A stretch of DNA of 64,000 nt from Roseinatronobacter sp052379845 (GTDB lineage Bacteria; Pseudomonadota; Alphaproteobacteria; Rhodobacterales; Rhodobacteraceae): assembly GCA_052379845.1 (NCBI GenBank), contig JBQTCF010000001.1; one strand, 5' to 3'. Each line of letters begins with the position of its first letter. Position 1 is the stretch's first letter. Position numbers and translations under genes: made by a program. Shown one piece after another: positions 1 through 8,882 of this stretch. A model generated the notes under the pieces. The model had not been told where the DNA came from, did not search any database, and saw only the letters and a program-made list of their open reading frames with translations.

Positions 1-75
1 AGCCGGCTTTTCGCTTCCAAATCAATTTCCGTCGATTCAAGCATCCCCGACGAGACTGTTCGGAGGATCTTCTCG

Positions 76-1422
76 CTAGAGTTCGGCGGGAAACTCGTCA
101 GAGGCCTTGATCATATCGGTAAGAACCTGATTCCGACGGGCCAGTGTTTCATGCCATTCCTGTGCCTGTCGATCTTTGAAGAACGATGCATCCGGGGCGA
201 GCCGCTCCACCGCGGCCTCAACTTCATCGAGACTGACCCGGAAGAATTCCTTTCTCAAGTTCGCGTCATTCACCCGACGATCTGCGAACTCACGATGCAA
301 TGCAGCCTCTAGGGCCGGAGCTTCTTCGGAATAGATCATTGCATGCGTATCAAAGCTGAACGGCACACTTGCATCTCCCAGCTCTCGCACCCTGTCGTCA
401 GGATCAAGGCGACGGGTAAGCCCGATCTTGACCACGTCTTCCCCGAATGACCCGATGTTCGAAATCACATAGACATACCCCGACTTGGTCATTTCGGCCA
501 TCGCCCGAGCCCGCTCTGTTTTTGCATGGGCCTCATCCAAGGCTGCCTGAAGTTCTGCGATCTTTGCCTCGTCGACACCGGCTTCAGAACGGGCTTTTTC
601 CAAAAGCTGTTGAAAGCGAAGCTCCTCACGCTCAGCGGCCTCGGCTTCGGCAAGAAGTTTTTTCTCATCCCGTTCCGCCCGGGCCAATTCGGCACGTTCT
701 TCCTTCTCGGCTTTCAGGCGTTCCCGGTATTCGTGGGTCAGATAAAGCTCCTCCAGTTTGAGGGCGACATAAGTGTCGTTTATGGTCAGGCGCATGGATT
801 CATTGGCGCTGTTGATCTGCTTCGCCGCGGTCTGGATCCGCTTTTCCATGGCGTTCACATTGTTCCAACGGGTATTCGCAATGGCCGCCTCGCATTCATT
901 GTTGAAGGCTCTCATGGTCAAACGGGTTTGGCGGTTGACCATGGCCTGTCCTTTCGACTTGCTGCCGTCAACGGTCCAATCAGCAGGGCAGATTGTGGCT
1001 GTCTTCGAACTGACCATATCCTTCTGACGTTCCCGCACCGCCGTAATTGCGGCCTTGTAGGCCTCGCTGTCGGAGAAATCGAAATGGGGCTCATAGACGC
1101 CGAGTTCAGCAAATGACAGGCGCTCGTCATAGATTGCGACCTGTGCCTCCAATTTCTGAAGGATTGCTCGCTTTGCGGTATAGGTCTGGCGCAGTTCAGC
1201 AAGGTCGGCTTGCACATCGGTTGCTTTGGTGCGCAGTTTTGCCACCTCATCCTCGACCGAAATGATCTGTGCATAACGTGTTTCCAGGGCCTGCTGTGCA
1301 GAAACGGCTTCGGTTTTCGCCGCCTCGACCTTTTTCCCTTTTGACCGTTCGCGGAGCCAAAGAAAAAGGAAGACGAAAGGAAGCAGCAGCCAAAGTATCA
1401 GAACAATCGTGATAGGATCCAT
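76..1422 (-). CDS. Membrane-anchored DUF4041 / GIY-YIG (T5orf172) protein
   Basis: 448 aa, starting ATG at 1422. Residues about 5-23 form one hydrophobic N-terminal segment (ITIVLILWLLLPFVFLFLW), followed by a charged coiled coil (about 27-95), a DUF4041-like middle with a second long Ala/Glu/Arg coiled coil (about 230-310), and a C-terminal T5orf172 domain (about 315-400) of the GIY-YIG superfamily. The signature elements are GYVYVI near 315, VKIG near 332, an Arg in RVRELG, and a Glu in LEAALHREF. Proteins with this architecture are common on phages, plasmids and islands; their biochemical role is not established, so nuclease activity is an inference from the fold. It lies in an accessory patch whose base composition looks visibly less GC-rich than the core genes further right. 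Family assignment is fairly secure, function is open. Confidence 0.75.
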   Translation of the reverse strand: MDPITIVLILWLLLPFVFLFLWLRERSKGKKVEAAKTEAVSAQQALETRYAQIISVEDEVAKLRTKATDVQADLAELRQTYTAKRAILQKLEAQVAIYDERLSFAELGVYEPHFDFSDSEAYKAAITAVRERQKDMVSSKTATICPADWTVDGSKSKGQAMVNRQTRLTMRAFNNECEAAIANTRWNNVNAMEKRIQTAAKQINSANESMRLTINDTYVALKLEELYLTHEYRERLKAEKEERAELARAERDEKKLLAEAEAAEREELRFQQLLEKARSEAGVDEAKIAELQAALDEAHAKTERARAMAEMTKSGYVYVISNIGSFGEDVVKIGLTRRLDPDDRVRELGDASVPFSFDTHAMIYSEEAPALEAALHREFADRRVNDANLRKEFFRVSLDEVEAAVERLAPDASFFKDRQAQEWHETLARRNQVLTDMIKASDEFPAEL

Positions 1423-1524
1423 TAAACACCTGTTTGAATGTTGAAATTCATGGGCAAACCATGCTCTGGTTGACTTAGGATTTCAACTGTAGCGGGTAGC
1501 CTTCGCGGTACCACTGCCGCTGAT

Positions 1525-1552
1525 CGGGCAATGCAAGTACATAAATTGCCCG
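1525..1552. other. Short hairpin between two accessory genes
   Basis: CGGGCAAT and ATTGCCCG form an 8-bp inverted repeat around a 12-nt loop, lying between the end of the 183-aa hypothetical gene and the start of the DUF4041 gene. There is no strong T-run, so terminator function is uncertain. The rest of 1423-1638 shows nothing I can name. Confidence 0.3.
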
Positions 1553-1638
1553 AACTGTAATTCGGCACTCAATCGGCAACTTTTTCTGTCGCAGCCAGTG
1601 TTTTGTTGCCGCGGGCCAGACCGTTGATCTTGCATTTT

Positions 1639-2190
1639 TCAGGAGCGGCGTGGCGCATTTATCGGGAACAAAACGTCTTTACCAAACGCCAAGTCCGAAG
1701 CTTCTGCCAGTAGGCGCATGGCAGTCGTTACCTGCTGTTCGCTGACATTGGCGCTGATCCACCATCCTGACCTTGTTTGTATTGTGTCGAGATGCGGACT
1801 TTTAAGATGAATGTCGACAGATCGACGGGCCACATACCGCCTTGCATGGGTTTTCTTCTCCGAGAGCCGCTCAATAGCAGAAGGATCGAGGTCGTGTATC
1901 ATATCCACACACCGAGCGAATAGGTCCGCTAGGGTGACTCCCTGAACCTGCTGACCAAGAATCTCCGATTTAAGACTGTCATGCTGAGGAAGTGGCTGCG
2001 CTCGCATTGAATCCGCCGGAAAAAGCGGCTTGATTTTTTGAATTCGGTAGGCCTTATCATTTTCATCGATGGCAGCCTGCAAGGCGCCGACGACACCATT
2101 ATCCATGAGATGCGTGATCGCAAGCAGGCCGTGAACAAATGGCAGCGGCAGTTCGACGGTGACACAAACGACGTCCTTTTCAGTGCTCAT
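1639..2190 (-). CDS. Hypothetical protein, 183 aa
   Basis: I do not recognise the family. The start at 2190 (MSTEKDVV) is chosen because a strong GGGAGGAG Shine-Dalgarno lies about 6 nt upstream; an extended frame up to 2301 would run through the preceding gene. The protein is soluble, with no signal peptide or membrane segment. A basic central stretch (KKTHARRYVARRS) is followed by a SGWWISANVSEQQ motif. It overlaps the preceding small gene by 11 bp, so the two are probably translationally coupled. Position beside a DUF4041 gene and an insertion sequence suggests plasmid or island cargo. Confidence 0.55.
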   Translation of the reverse strand: MSTEKDVVCVTVELPLPFVHGLLAITHLMDNGVVGALQAAIDENDKAYRIQKIKPLFPADSMRAQPLPQHDSLKSEILGQQVQGVTLADLFARCVDMIHDLDPSAIERLSEKKTHARRYVARRSVDIHLKSPHLDTIQTRSGWWISANVSEQQVTTAMRLLAEASDLAFGKDVLFPINAPRRS

Positions 2191-2433
2191 GACGTCTCCT
2201 CCCACTCTTGCGGCGGCGATTTGATTTGGCATTTTCCCCATGATGGACTGTGACCAAGTATCCGTCAGATACGACTGCAATGCTACCAGCCAGACGTTCA
2301 AGCCGCTGAATCCGATCTTTCAGCAGGCTTATTTCATAGAGTGCGGATTTGCGTGAAATCCGGAAACCATCAGAGCCAAAGGGTTCGCCCAATCCTATCA
2401 AGAGTTCTATGTCGGCATTGCGAAAGCCCCGTT
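2180..2433 (-). pseudogene. Small hypothetical gene, 5' end removed by the IS21 element
   Basis: The last 84 codons (KRGFRNADIELL... to ...RRRHEH) read as a compact coding region: an acidic/hydrophobic first half, a helical LKDRIQRLERLAG stretch, and a basic tail. Its original start is missing because the IS21 terminal repeat begins at 2434. In the present sequence the frame stays open into the element, so an ATG at 2485 gives a 101-aa hybrid whose first 17 residues come from the IS ends (GQFSVT appears twice). Only a few native N-terminal residues seem lost, so the product could still function if translated. It is coupled to the downstream 183-aa gene by an 11-bp overlap. Confidence 0.5.
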
Positions 2434-2462
2434 TGTTGATTGTCACTGAGAACTGACCCGGC
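2434..2462. repeat. IS21 terminal inverted repeat, istB side
   Basis: 29 bp, an exact reverse complement of 4902-4930. The inner part repeats with one change (CTGAG to CCGAG) at 2465-2483. Confidence 0.92.
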
Positions 2463-2506
2463 ATTGTCACCGAGAACTGACCCACCCGGTTGTTATGTTC
2501 TGCGTG

Positions 2507-3298
2507 TCATGTTGGGGTCAATGCTGGTGTTTCCTTCCTCTTCTTTTTCGCCGTTTCGGAGCTGGCCTTGAAGCGATAGCTGTCATTGCCGGTCTCCAGA
2601 ATGTGGCAGCGGTGGGTGAGGCGATCGAGCAGCGCGGTGGTCATTTTGGCGTCGCCGAAGACGGTTGCCCATTCGCTGAAGCTCAGGTTCGTGGTGATGA
2701 TGACGCTGGTGCGTTCGTATAACTTGCTGAGCAGGTGGAAGAGCAAGGCGCCGCCGGAGGCACTGAATGGCAAGTATCCCAGCTCGTCCAAGATCACGAG
2801 ATCAGTTTTCACCAGCGCTTCGGCGATCTTCCCAGCCTTACCCTGAGCTTTTTCCTGCTCCAGCGCGTTGACCAGTTCGACCGTCGAGAAGAAGCGCACG
2901 CGCTTGCGGTGATGCTCGATTGCCTGGATGCCGAGGGCCGTGGCAACATGGGATTTCCCTGTTCCCGGCCCCCCGATCAACACCACATTCTCAGCCCCAT
3001 CCAGAAACTCGCAGCGATGGAGCTGGCGGACCAAGGATTCACGGATTTCGCTGGCGGTAAAATCGAATCCCGAGAGGTCCTTGTAAGCCGGAAAGCGGGC
3101 AGCTTTCATATGATACGCGGTCGATCGCACCTCTCGCTCGGCCATTTCAGCTTTTAGCAGCTGTGACAGCATTGGCATGGCGGCCTCAAATGCTGGTGAC
3201 CCTTGCTCATGTAGGTCCTGCACGGCCTGCGCCATGCCCGGCATCTTCAGGCTGCGCAACATGATGACGATGGCGGCTCCAGCGGGGTCATGACGCAT
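2507..3298 (-). CDS. istB: IS21-family helper ATPase IstB
   Basis: 263 aa. IstB is the AAA+ partner of the IstA transposase and directs target capture and strand transfer. Walker A (GGPGTGKS) lies at about 109-116 and Walker B (LVILDE) at about 167-172, followed by the family's LGYLPF. The conserved SEWATVFGD-KMT-ALLDRLTHRCHI block is complete. The start MRHDPAG at 3298 is chosen because it gives an 11-bp overlap with the end of istA, the usual coupling in IS21 elements; a start at 3331 would run further into istA. Length is normal for the family and no frameshift is visible. Confidence 0.93.
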   Translation of the reverse strand: MRHDPAGAAIVIMLRSLKMPGMAQAVQDLHEQGSPAFEAAMPMLSQLLKAEMAEREVRSTAYHMKAARFPAYKDLSGFDFTASEIRESLVRQLHRCEFLDGAENVVLIGGPGTGKSHVATALGIQAIEHHRKRVRFFSTVELVNALEQEKAQGKAGKIAEALVKTDLVILDELGYLPFSASGGALLFHLLSKLYERTSVIITTNLSFSEWATVFGDAKMTTALLDRLTHRCHILETGNDSYRFKASSETAKKKRKETPALTPT

Positions 3299-4817
3299 GG
3301 CGTGTTCCCTTCTGGGGGCGCAGCCCATCATAACGTGCGACGTTGGCCTCGGGCTCTTTGCTCAGCGAAAGTGCTGCAGGCGGCGTTACATCCGGCTGTT
3401 CAGTCGGCGTGCCATCCAGCAGCCTGTGGAGCAGGTTCAGCACATGGGTTTTGGTTGGCAGGCCCGCTTGTAGGGCTAGTTCCACGGCACGGAGCACCGC
3501 CTGTTCATCATGGTGCAGCACCAAGGACAGGATATCGACCATCTCACGATCTCCCCCCGGTTTACGCAACATTTGCGCCTGAAGCTTTCGGAAAGGTTCC
3601 GGCATCTCGAGGAAGGGGGCACCGTTGCGCAGCGCCCCGGGCTTGCGCTGAACCACTGCGAGATAATGGCGCCAGTCGTAGATGAAGCGCCCAGGTTTAC
3701 GGTGTGATCGGTCGATAATACGCTCATGGGTGCAAACCACATGGCCCTCTGCTACAACGACCAACCGTTCGGGGTAGATGCGCAGGCTCACCGGCCTGTT
3801 CGCAAAGCTGGCGGGCACGGAATAGCGGTTGCGATCAAAGGTGATCAGGCAGGTGGGGGAGACACGCTTTCGCGCTTCGACAAAGCCGTCAAACATCGTT
3901 GGGAGTTGCATCAGCGAAGGCTTCTCGGCTTCCCAGACATCCGCAATGCTGCCGAGCAACATGCCATGGGCCGTCTCAGCCCAAAGTTGCTTGCAGCGCT
4001 CTTCCAGCCAGTCATTCAGCGCAGCAAGGTCCGGGAAGACTGGAGCAACTTGCCATAGGCGATGACGGGCATCGCGCACGTTCTTCTCAACCTGACCTTT
4101 CTCCCATCCTGCAGCCGGGTTGCAGAACTCAGGATCAAAAACATAGTGGCTGGTCATCGCCGTGAACCGCGCATTTACATCACGCTGTTTGCCGACGCCC
4201 ACCCGGTCAACAGCGGTCTTCATATTGTCGTAGATGCCGCGGCTCGGGATGCCTTCAAAAACGCGGAAGGCGTGCCAATGGGCGTCAAACAGCATCTCAT
4301 GTGTCTGCAGCAGATACGCCCGAACCAGAAATGCGCGGCTGTGCGACAGCTTGATGTGCGCCACCTGCAGTTTGATGCGCTCGCCTCCCACAAAGGCCCA
4401 GTCTTCGCTCCAGTCGAACTGGAACGCCTCACCTGGCGCAAACACCAGCGGCACGAAGGTGCCCCGGTCCGTTGTGTTTTGCGCCCGCTGACGTTCACCT
4501 TTCCATTGGCGCACAAAGGCCGCGACGCGCTCGTAGGAGCCATCATATCCTGCCTTGACGAGCTCCTCAAACATGTCCTTCGCAGTGCGGCGGTCCTTAC
4601 GCGCCTTGCGCTGGTTGGCCACAAGCCAGTTTGTCAGCCGCGCCGCGTATGGATCGATCTTGCTCGGGCGATCAGGTGTCTGAAACTGGGGCTCGACGAT
4701 CCCCTCCCGCAGATACCTCTTGATCGTGTTTCGCGATACGCCCGTCCGCCGTGCGATCTCGCGAATGGGCATCTTGTCCCGCAATGCCCATTTCCGAATA
4801 ATCCTCAAAAATCCCAT
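3288..4817 (-). CDS. istA: IS21-family transposase IstA
   Basis: 509 aa. An N-terminal helix-turn-helix (MPIREIARRTGVSRNTIKRYLREG, about 16-39) is followed by an integrase/DDE core with candidate acidic residues in FQFDWSED, IYDNMKTAV and KGQVEKNVR, and a C-terminal beta-rich region (VSLRIYPERLVVVAEG). The start MGFLRIIRKW at 4817 is preferred; a frame from 4877 would begin inside the terminal repeat region. Length and domain order match intact IS21 transposases, so the element may still be mobile. Confidence 0.93.
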   Translation of the reverse strand: MGFLRIIRKWALRDKMPIREIARRTGVSRNTIKRYLREGIVEPQFQTPDRPSKIDPYAARLTNWLVANQRKARKDRRTAKDMFEELVKAGYDGSYERVAAFVRQWKGERQRAQNTTDRGTFVPLVFAPGEAFQFDWSEDWAFVGGERIKLQVAHIKLSHSRAFLVRAYLLQTHEMLFDAHWHAFRVFEGIPSRGIYDNMKTAVDRVGVGKQRDVNARFTAMTSHYVFDPEFCNPAAGWEKGQVEKNVRDARHRLWQVAPVFPDLAALNDWLEERCKQLWAETAHGMLLGSIADVWEAEKPSLMQLPTMFDGFVEARKRVSPTCLITFDRNRYSVPASFANRPVSLRIYPERLVVVAEGHVVCTHERIIDRSHRKPGRFIYDWRHYLAVVQRKPGALRNGAPFLEMPEPFRKLQAQMLRKPGGDREMVDILSLVLHHDEQAVLRAVELALQAGLPTKTHVLNLLHRLLDGTPTEQPDVTPPAALSLSKEPEANVARYDGLRPQKGTRHAS

Positions 4818-4901
4818 GTCTATCACTCCTAACGCCCCCGACTGCTTTGCGCAGGGGCAAGGTTGCACATGGGTCAATTCTCAATGACAATTTCCACTGT
4901 T

Positions 4902-4930
4902 GCCGGGTCAGTTCTCAGTGACAATCAACA
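4902..4930. repeat. IS21 terminal inverted repeat, istA side
   Basis: 29 bp, the exact inverse of 2434-2462. A related inner copy with three differences is at 4871-4889 (GGGTCAATTCTCAATGACA). Confidence 0.92.
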
Positions 4931-4965
4931 TGTCTTTACATCTGGGTTTTCATACTCTCGCCCCG

Positions 4966-7230
4966 TCAGCCGCATTTGCTGTGGCCGCAGGCGCGGCAGG
5001 TCATACACCCCTCTATCATGATCATTTCGAATGACCCGCAGGCGGGGCAGGCGCGGTTGGGTGGGGGGGTGCGATTGGGCTGGGTTTTCATTTCAGGATC
5101 ATATTTCAAACCCAGACCTTCGCCCGCGATGAACCCTATCCGGATCAGGTGTTCTTCAATGACCCCGCCGATGGCTGCCAGAATGGACGGGATGTATTTG
5201 CCTTGCACCCATGCCCCGCCGCGCGGATCGAACACGGCTTTCAATTCCTCGACGACGAAAGATACGTTGCCGCCGCGCCGGAACACTGCCGAAATCATCC
5301 GTGTCAGCGCCACGGTCCAGGCGAAATGCTCCATGTTCTTGGAATTGATGAAAATTTCAAACGGGCGGCGATGGCCATTGATGACCGTGTCATTGATGGT
5401 GACGTAGATGGCGTGTTCCGATCCGGGCCATTTCAGCTTATAAGTATGCCCTTCAAGGGCATCGGGGCGGTCGAAGGGCGTGGACAGATACACGACATCG
5501 GCGCCCTGATCGGCTTGTGGTGCCGTGTCCGTATCTTCGGCAACCGACAGGACCGAGCCTGTCACATCATTGGGGCGGTAAGTGGTGCAGCCCTTGCAGC
5601 CCATATCCCACGCGGCCATATAGACATCCTTGAATGCGTCAAAGCTGATATCCTTGGGGCAGTTGATGGTTTTGGAGATTGAGCTGTCCACCCATTTCTG
5701 GGCCGCCGCCTGCATGCGCACATGGTCCATGGGGGCCAGCACCTGTGCATCGACGAAATATTCGGGCATGGGCGCGTCGCCATGCAGGCTGCGCCACATC
5801 TGAACGGCGTAATCCTCGACCTTTTCATCGGTTTTGGACCCGTCTTTTTGCAGCACCTTGCGGGTGTAGCTATGCGCGAAAACAGGCTCAATCCCGGAAC
5901 TGACATTGCCAGCATACAGGCTGATGGTGCCCGTGGGCGCGATGGAGGTCAGCAGCGCGTTGCGAATGCCATGCGTGCGCACGGCCTCGCGCACGTCGTC
6001 ATCCATGGCCTGCATATTGCCCGACGCCAGATAGGCATCTGCATCAAACAGCGGGAACGCGCCTTTCTCGCGGGCCAGGTCCACACTGGCCAGATAGGCC
6101 GCGCGCGCAATGGCGCGCATCCATGCTTCTGTCTGCGCCACTGCGGCATCGGACCCGTAGCGCAGACCCGTCAGGATAAGCGCATCGGCCAGCCCCGTAA
6201 CACCCAGCCCAATACGGCGTTTGGCGCGCGCTTCTTGTGCCTGCGCATCCAGCGGAAAGCGGCTGGCATCAACGACATTATCCATCATCCGCACCGCCAG
6301 CCGCACCAGTTCATCAAGTTGCGCCTCATCCAGACGGGCCTGCGGGGTGAACGGGTCGGCCACCAGCCGCGCCAGATTGACAGACCCCAGCAGGCACGCC
6401 CCATAGGGCGGCAGGGGTTGTTCGCCGCATGGGTTCGTGGCCGCAATCGTTTCGCAATATGACAGGTTATTGGCGGCATTGATGCGGTCAATGAAAATGA
6501 CACCCGGTTCGGCATAGTCATAGGTTGCCTGCATGATCCGGTTCCAAAGATCACGCGCCTGCACCGTGTGGTAAATACGCCCGTCAAACTGCAACTCCCA
6601 TGCCCCGTCAGCCTTGACGGCATCCATGAAGGCATCGGTCACCAGAACCGACAGGTTGAACATGCGCAGGCGGGCGGCATCTTGTTTTGCGGTGATGAAA
6701 TCCTCGATATCGGGGTGGTCACAGCGCATGGTGGCCATCATTGCCCCGCGGCGCGACCCCGCCGACATGATGGTGCGGCACATCGCGTCCCACACATCCA
6801 TAAACGACAGCGGGCCTGACGCATCAGCGGCCACCCCTTTTACGGGCGCGCCCTTGGGGCGGATGGTGCTGAAATCATAGCCTATGCCGCCGCCTTGTTG
6901 CATGGTCAGCGCCGCTTCGCGCAGCATGTCGAAAATGCCGCCCATGCTGTCGGGAATCGTGCCCATGACAAAACAATTGAACAAAGTGACGCTGCGCGCC
7001 GTGCCTGCGCCTGCGGTAATGCGCCCGGCGGGCAGGAACCTGAAATCCTCCAATGCGGTAAAAAAACGGTCTTCCCACAGGGCAGGGTCGTTTTCCACCG
7101 CCGCCAGCGCGCGGGCAATGCGGCGCCATGTGTCGTCAACGCTTTGGTCAAGGGGGGTGCCATCCGCCTGTTTCAGCCGGTATTTCATGTCCCAGATCTG
7201 TTCTGCAATCGGGGCGGTAAAGCGGCTCAT
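4966..7230 (-). CDS. nrdJ: Adenosylcobalamin-dependent (class II) ribonucleotide reductase
   Basis: 754 aa. It converts ribonucleotides to deoxyribonucleotides using a B12-generated thiyl radical, independently of oxygen. Visible motifs: LFNCFVMGT (first redox Cys), GGGIGYDFS, the active-site NPCGEQPLPPYGACLLGSVNL, SIAPTGTISLYAGN, a TSCPD-type region (GHRRPFEIFINSKNMEHFAWTVALTRMISAVFRRG) and a C-terminal zinc ribbon CPACG...CMTCRACG. The start at 7230 (MSRFTAPIAEQIW) is preferred over 7401 because it has an AAAGGAA site upstream and begins where homology-like sequence starts. It is divergent from an MFS gene. I looked for a cobalamin riboswitch in 7231-7461 and saw no B12-box. Confidence 0.93.
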   Translation of the reverse strand: MSRFTAPIAEQIWDMKYRLKQADGTPLDQSVDDTWRRIARALAAVENDPALWEDRFFTALEDFRFLPAGRITAGAGTARSVTLFNCFVMGTIPDSMGGIFDMLREAALTMQQGGGIGYDFSTIRPKGAPVKGVAADASGPLSFMDVWDAMCRTIMSAGSRRGAMMATMRCDHPDIEDFITAKQDAARLRMFNLSVLVTDAFMDAVKADGAWELQFDGRIYHTVQARDLWNRIMQATYDYAEPGVIFIDRINAANNLSYCETIAATNPCGEQPLPPYGACLLGSVNLARLVADPFTPQARLDEAQLDELVRLAVRMMDNVVDASRFPLDAQAQEARAKRRIGLGVTGLADALILTGLRYGSDAAVAQTEAWMRAIARAAYLASVDLAREKGAFPLFDADAYLASGNMQAMDDDVREAVRTHGIRNALLTSIAPTGTISLYAGNVSSGIEPVFAHSYTRKVLQKDGSKTDEKVEDYAVQMWRSLHGDAPMPEYFVDAQVLAPMDHVRMQAAAQKWVDSSISKTINCPKDISFDAFKDVYMAAWDMGCKGCTTYRPNDVTGSVLSVAEDTDTAPQADQGADVVYLSTPFDRPDALEGHTYKLKWPGSEHAIYVTINDTVINGHRRPFEIFINSKNMEHFAWTVALTRMISAVFRRGGNVSFVVEELKAVFDPRGGAWVQGKYIPSILAAIGGVIEEHLIRIGFIAGEGLGLKYDPEMKTQPNRTPPPNRACPACGSFEMIMIEGCMTCRACGHSKCG

Positions 7231-7461
7231 GGCGGGGATTCCTTTGGTTGGGGGGGCAGCGTGGTCCGACAAGATAGGCGCGGGCGCGGTGGCGGTCAAC
7301 GCACATACCCCGCCGGCCCCACGGGCGTTGTCATGAAACCTGCATGAAGTCTTGTGTATCACACAGCCCGAAGGGCCCAGGGGCGCGATGTCTGGTTGCA
7401 CATGCTGTGGCCTGTTGGCATCGTAGCTGTCAGTCAGAGCAATAAAGGCGGACTATCCGAC

Positions 7462-8685
7462 ATGGCAATCAAGACCCCGCTGGCCGATTGGGGGCCGTTT
7501 GTGCTGGCCTTGGGCGTGACACAGACCATCGGCTATGGGACAATTTTTTATGCCTATCCAATCATGGTTCCCGCCATCGCCGCCGAATTGGGGGTGTCTG
7601 GTCCGGTGCTGTTTGGGGTGTTTTCGGTGGGGTTGTTGCTGGGTGGGCTGGTGTCGCCGCGCTTGGGGCGGTTGCTGGACCAGTTGGGCGCGCCGCAGGT
7701 TATGGGCATTGGCAGCGCCCTTGCGGCTATCCTGACCGCGCTGATCGCCGTCGCGCCCAATTTCGCAAGCTTCGCGGTGCTGGTCATCTTGTTGCAAGCC
7801 ATCAGCTTTGCAGTGCTGTATGATGCCGCATTCGCAACCCTGTCGTTAAAGGAACCGGCGGACACGCGCAGCGCTATTACGCGGCTGACATTGATTGGCG
7901 GGTTTGCGTCAACTGTGTTCTGGCCGCTGACGGGGTTCGGGGTTGAAATGCTGGGCTGGCGCGGCACCTGTGGGGTATTCGCCGTGTTGCATCTGGGCGT
8001 GGCCATGCCGCTGCACTTCTGGATCGCGCGCAAGGCAGCGGTGGCGCGCACGCCCGACGTCGCGCCCGCCCGTGCCGCGCGCCCGGTCTTTCCGGTTGTC
8101 GCACCCGACCAGTTGCGCCGCGCTTTTGTGCTGGTGGCGCTTGGGTTTGCGATTACGGGCATGGTGATCGCCGCGATGGGGGTGCATATGGTGCCGGTGC
8201 TGATGGAACAGGGGTTGGGGCAGGCCGCATTTCTGGTGGCCATGCTGATGGGGCCTGCGCAAGTGTTGGTCCGACTGGTCGAGGCCGGGTTCTGGCGCAA
8301 TTTCCACCCGTTGAATGTGGCCATCATTTCCAGCGCGGCAGTGCCGCTGTCGTTTTTTGTGTTGTTGCTGGCGGGGCAGGGGGTTGGGCTGGCCGTGGTG
8401 TTTGCGCTGTTGTTTGGCGCAGGGCAGGGGCTGGCCAGTATTGTGCGCGGATCGGTGCCGCTGGTGTTGTTCGGGGCGGTGGGCATCGGGGCGCGGCTGG
8501 GCCGTCTGGCGGGGCTGCGCAGCGTGATGGCGGCGGCAGCCCCGTTCCTGTTTTCGGTTGCCTTTGTGCGGCTGGGGCCACAGGCAACATTATGGGTGTC
8601 CATTGCGCTGGGCGTAGCGGGGGTGGCCGCGTTGATCTGGTTGCGCGCGGGACTGCGCGCACAGCGCAGGTGGGACGCGGTTTAG
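7462..8685 (+). CDS. MFS transporter
   Basis: 407 aa, about 12 hydrophobic segments in two halves separated by a basic cytoplasmic loop near residues 180-200 (ARKAAVARTPDVAPARAARP). The first half carries a GLLLGGLVSPRLGRLLDQLG stretch, the MFS motif-A region between TM2 and TM3. The substrate cannot be read from the sequence. The start MAIKTPLADWG at 7462 is chosen because the upstream in-frame extension has no membrane character. It reads away from nrdJ and probably is monocistronic, ending about 130 bp before a rho-independent terminator. Confidence 0.85.
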   Translation: MAIKTPLADWGPFVLALGVTQTIGYGTIFYAYPIMVPAIAAELGVSGPVLFGVFSVGLLLGGLVSPRLGRLLDQLGAPQVMGIGSALAAILTALIAVAPNFASFAVLVILLQAISFAVLYDAAFATLSLKEPADTRSAITRLTLIGGFASTVFWPLTGFGVEMLGWRGTCGVFAVLHLGVAMPLHFWIARKAAVARTPDVAPARAARPVFPVVAPDQLRRAFVLVALGFAITGMVIAAMGVHMVPVLMEQGLGQAAFLVAMLMGPAQVLVRLVEAGFWRNFHPLNVAIISSAAVPLSFFVLLLAGQGVGLAVVFALLFGAGQGLASIVRGSVPLVLFGAVGIGARLGRLAGLRSVMAAAAPFLFSVAFVRLGPQATLWVSIALGVAGVAALIWLRAGLRAQRRWDAV

Positions 8686-8816
8686 CGCGGCCTTGCGCGT
8701 GTCCTCACAAATCTGAGATTGGCACTGGAAATCCCCGCCCCCCCTCATATCTGTATGGCATGACGATGGATCGGAACTCCGCGTCTGTATCTGTTACTGT
8801 CCCTCGTTCCGCACTT

Positions 8817-8843
8817 GGCCCGGCCTGTTGGTCGGGCCTTTTT
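8817..8843 (+). terminator. Rho-independent terminator
   Basis: GGCCCGGCC - TGTT - GGTCGGGCC forms a 9-bp stem (one G-T pair) followed by TTTTT. It lies between the MFS gene and the CoA-binding gene on the plus strand. Confidence 0.8.
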
Positions 8844-8882
8844 CTGCTTGCATATCAGGTGGCAACGCCCCAAACTTGCGCC

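Larger units (their letters stand above)
2434..4930 (-). mobile_element. Complete IS21-family insertion sequence
   Basis: 2497 bp bounded by perfect 29-bp inverted repeats (2434-2462 and 4902-4930), ending TG...CA. Each end carries two copies of a ~19-bp motif like TGTCACTGAGAACTGACCC: 2441-2459 and 2465-2483 on one side, 4871-4889 and 4905-4923 in inverse orientation on the other. Multiple terminal repeats are typical of IS21 ends and are the transposase binding sites. The istA and istB genes overlap and are intact. The flanking bases (CCCGTT before 2434, TGTCTT after 4930) do not form the short target duplication expected of a simple insertion. Confidence 0.93.

Noticed and set aside
7231..7461. 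Cobalamin riboswitch before nrdJ
   Set aside because: No B12-box or adenosylcobalamin-type core could be found on the minus strand.
7554..8603. 349-codon open frame antisense to the MFS gene
   Set aside because: Asn/Thr/Pro/Ala-rich sequence mirrors membrane-helix codons on the other strand; no start signal.
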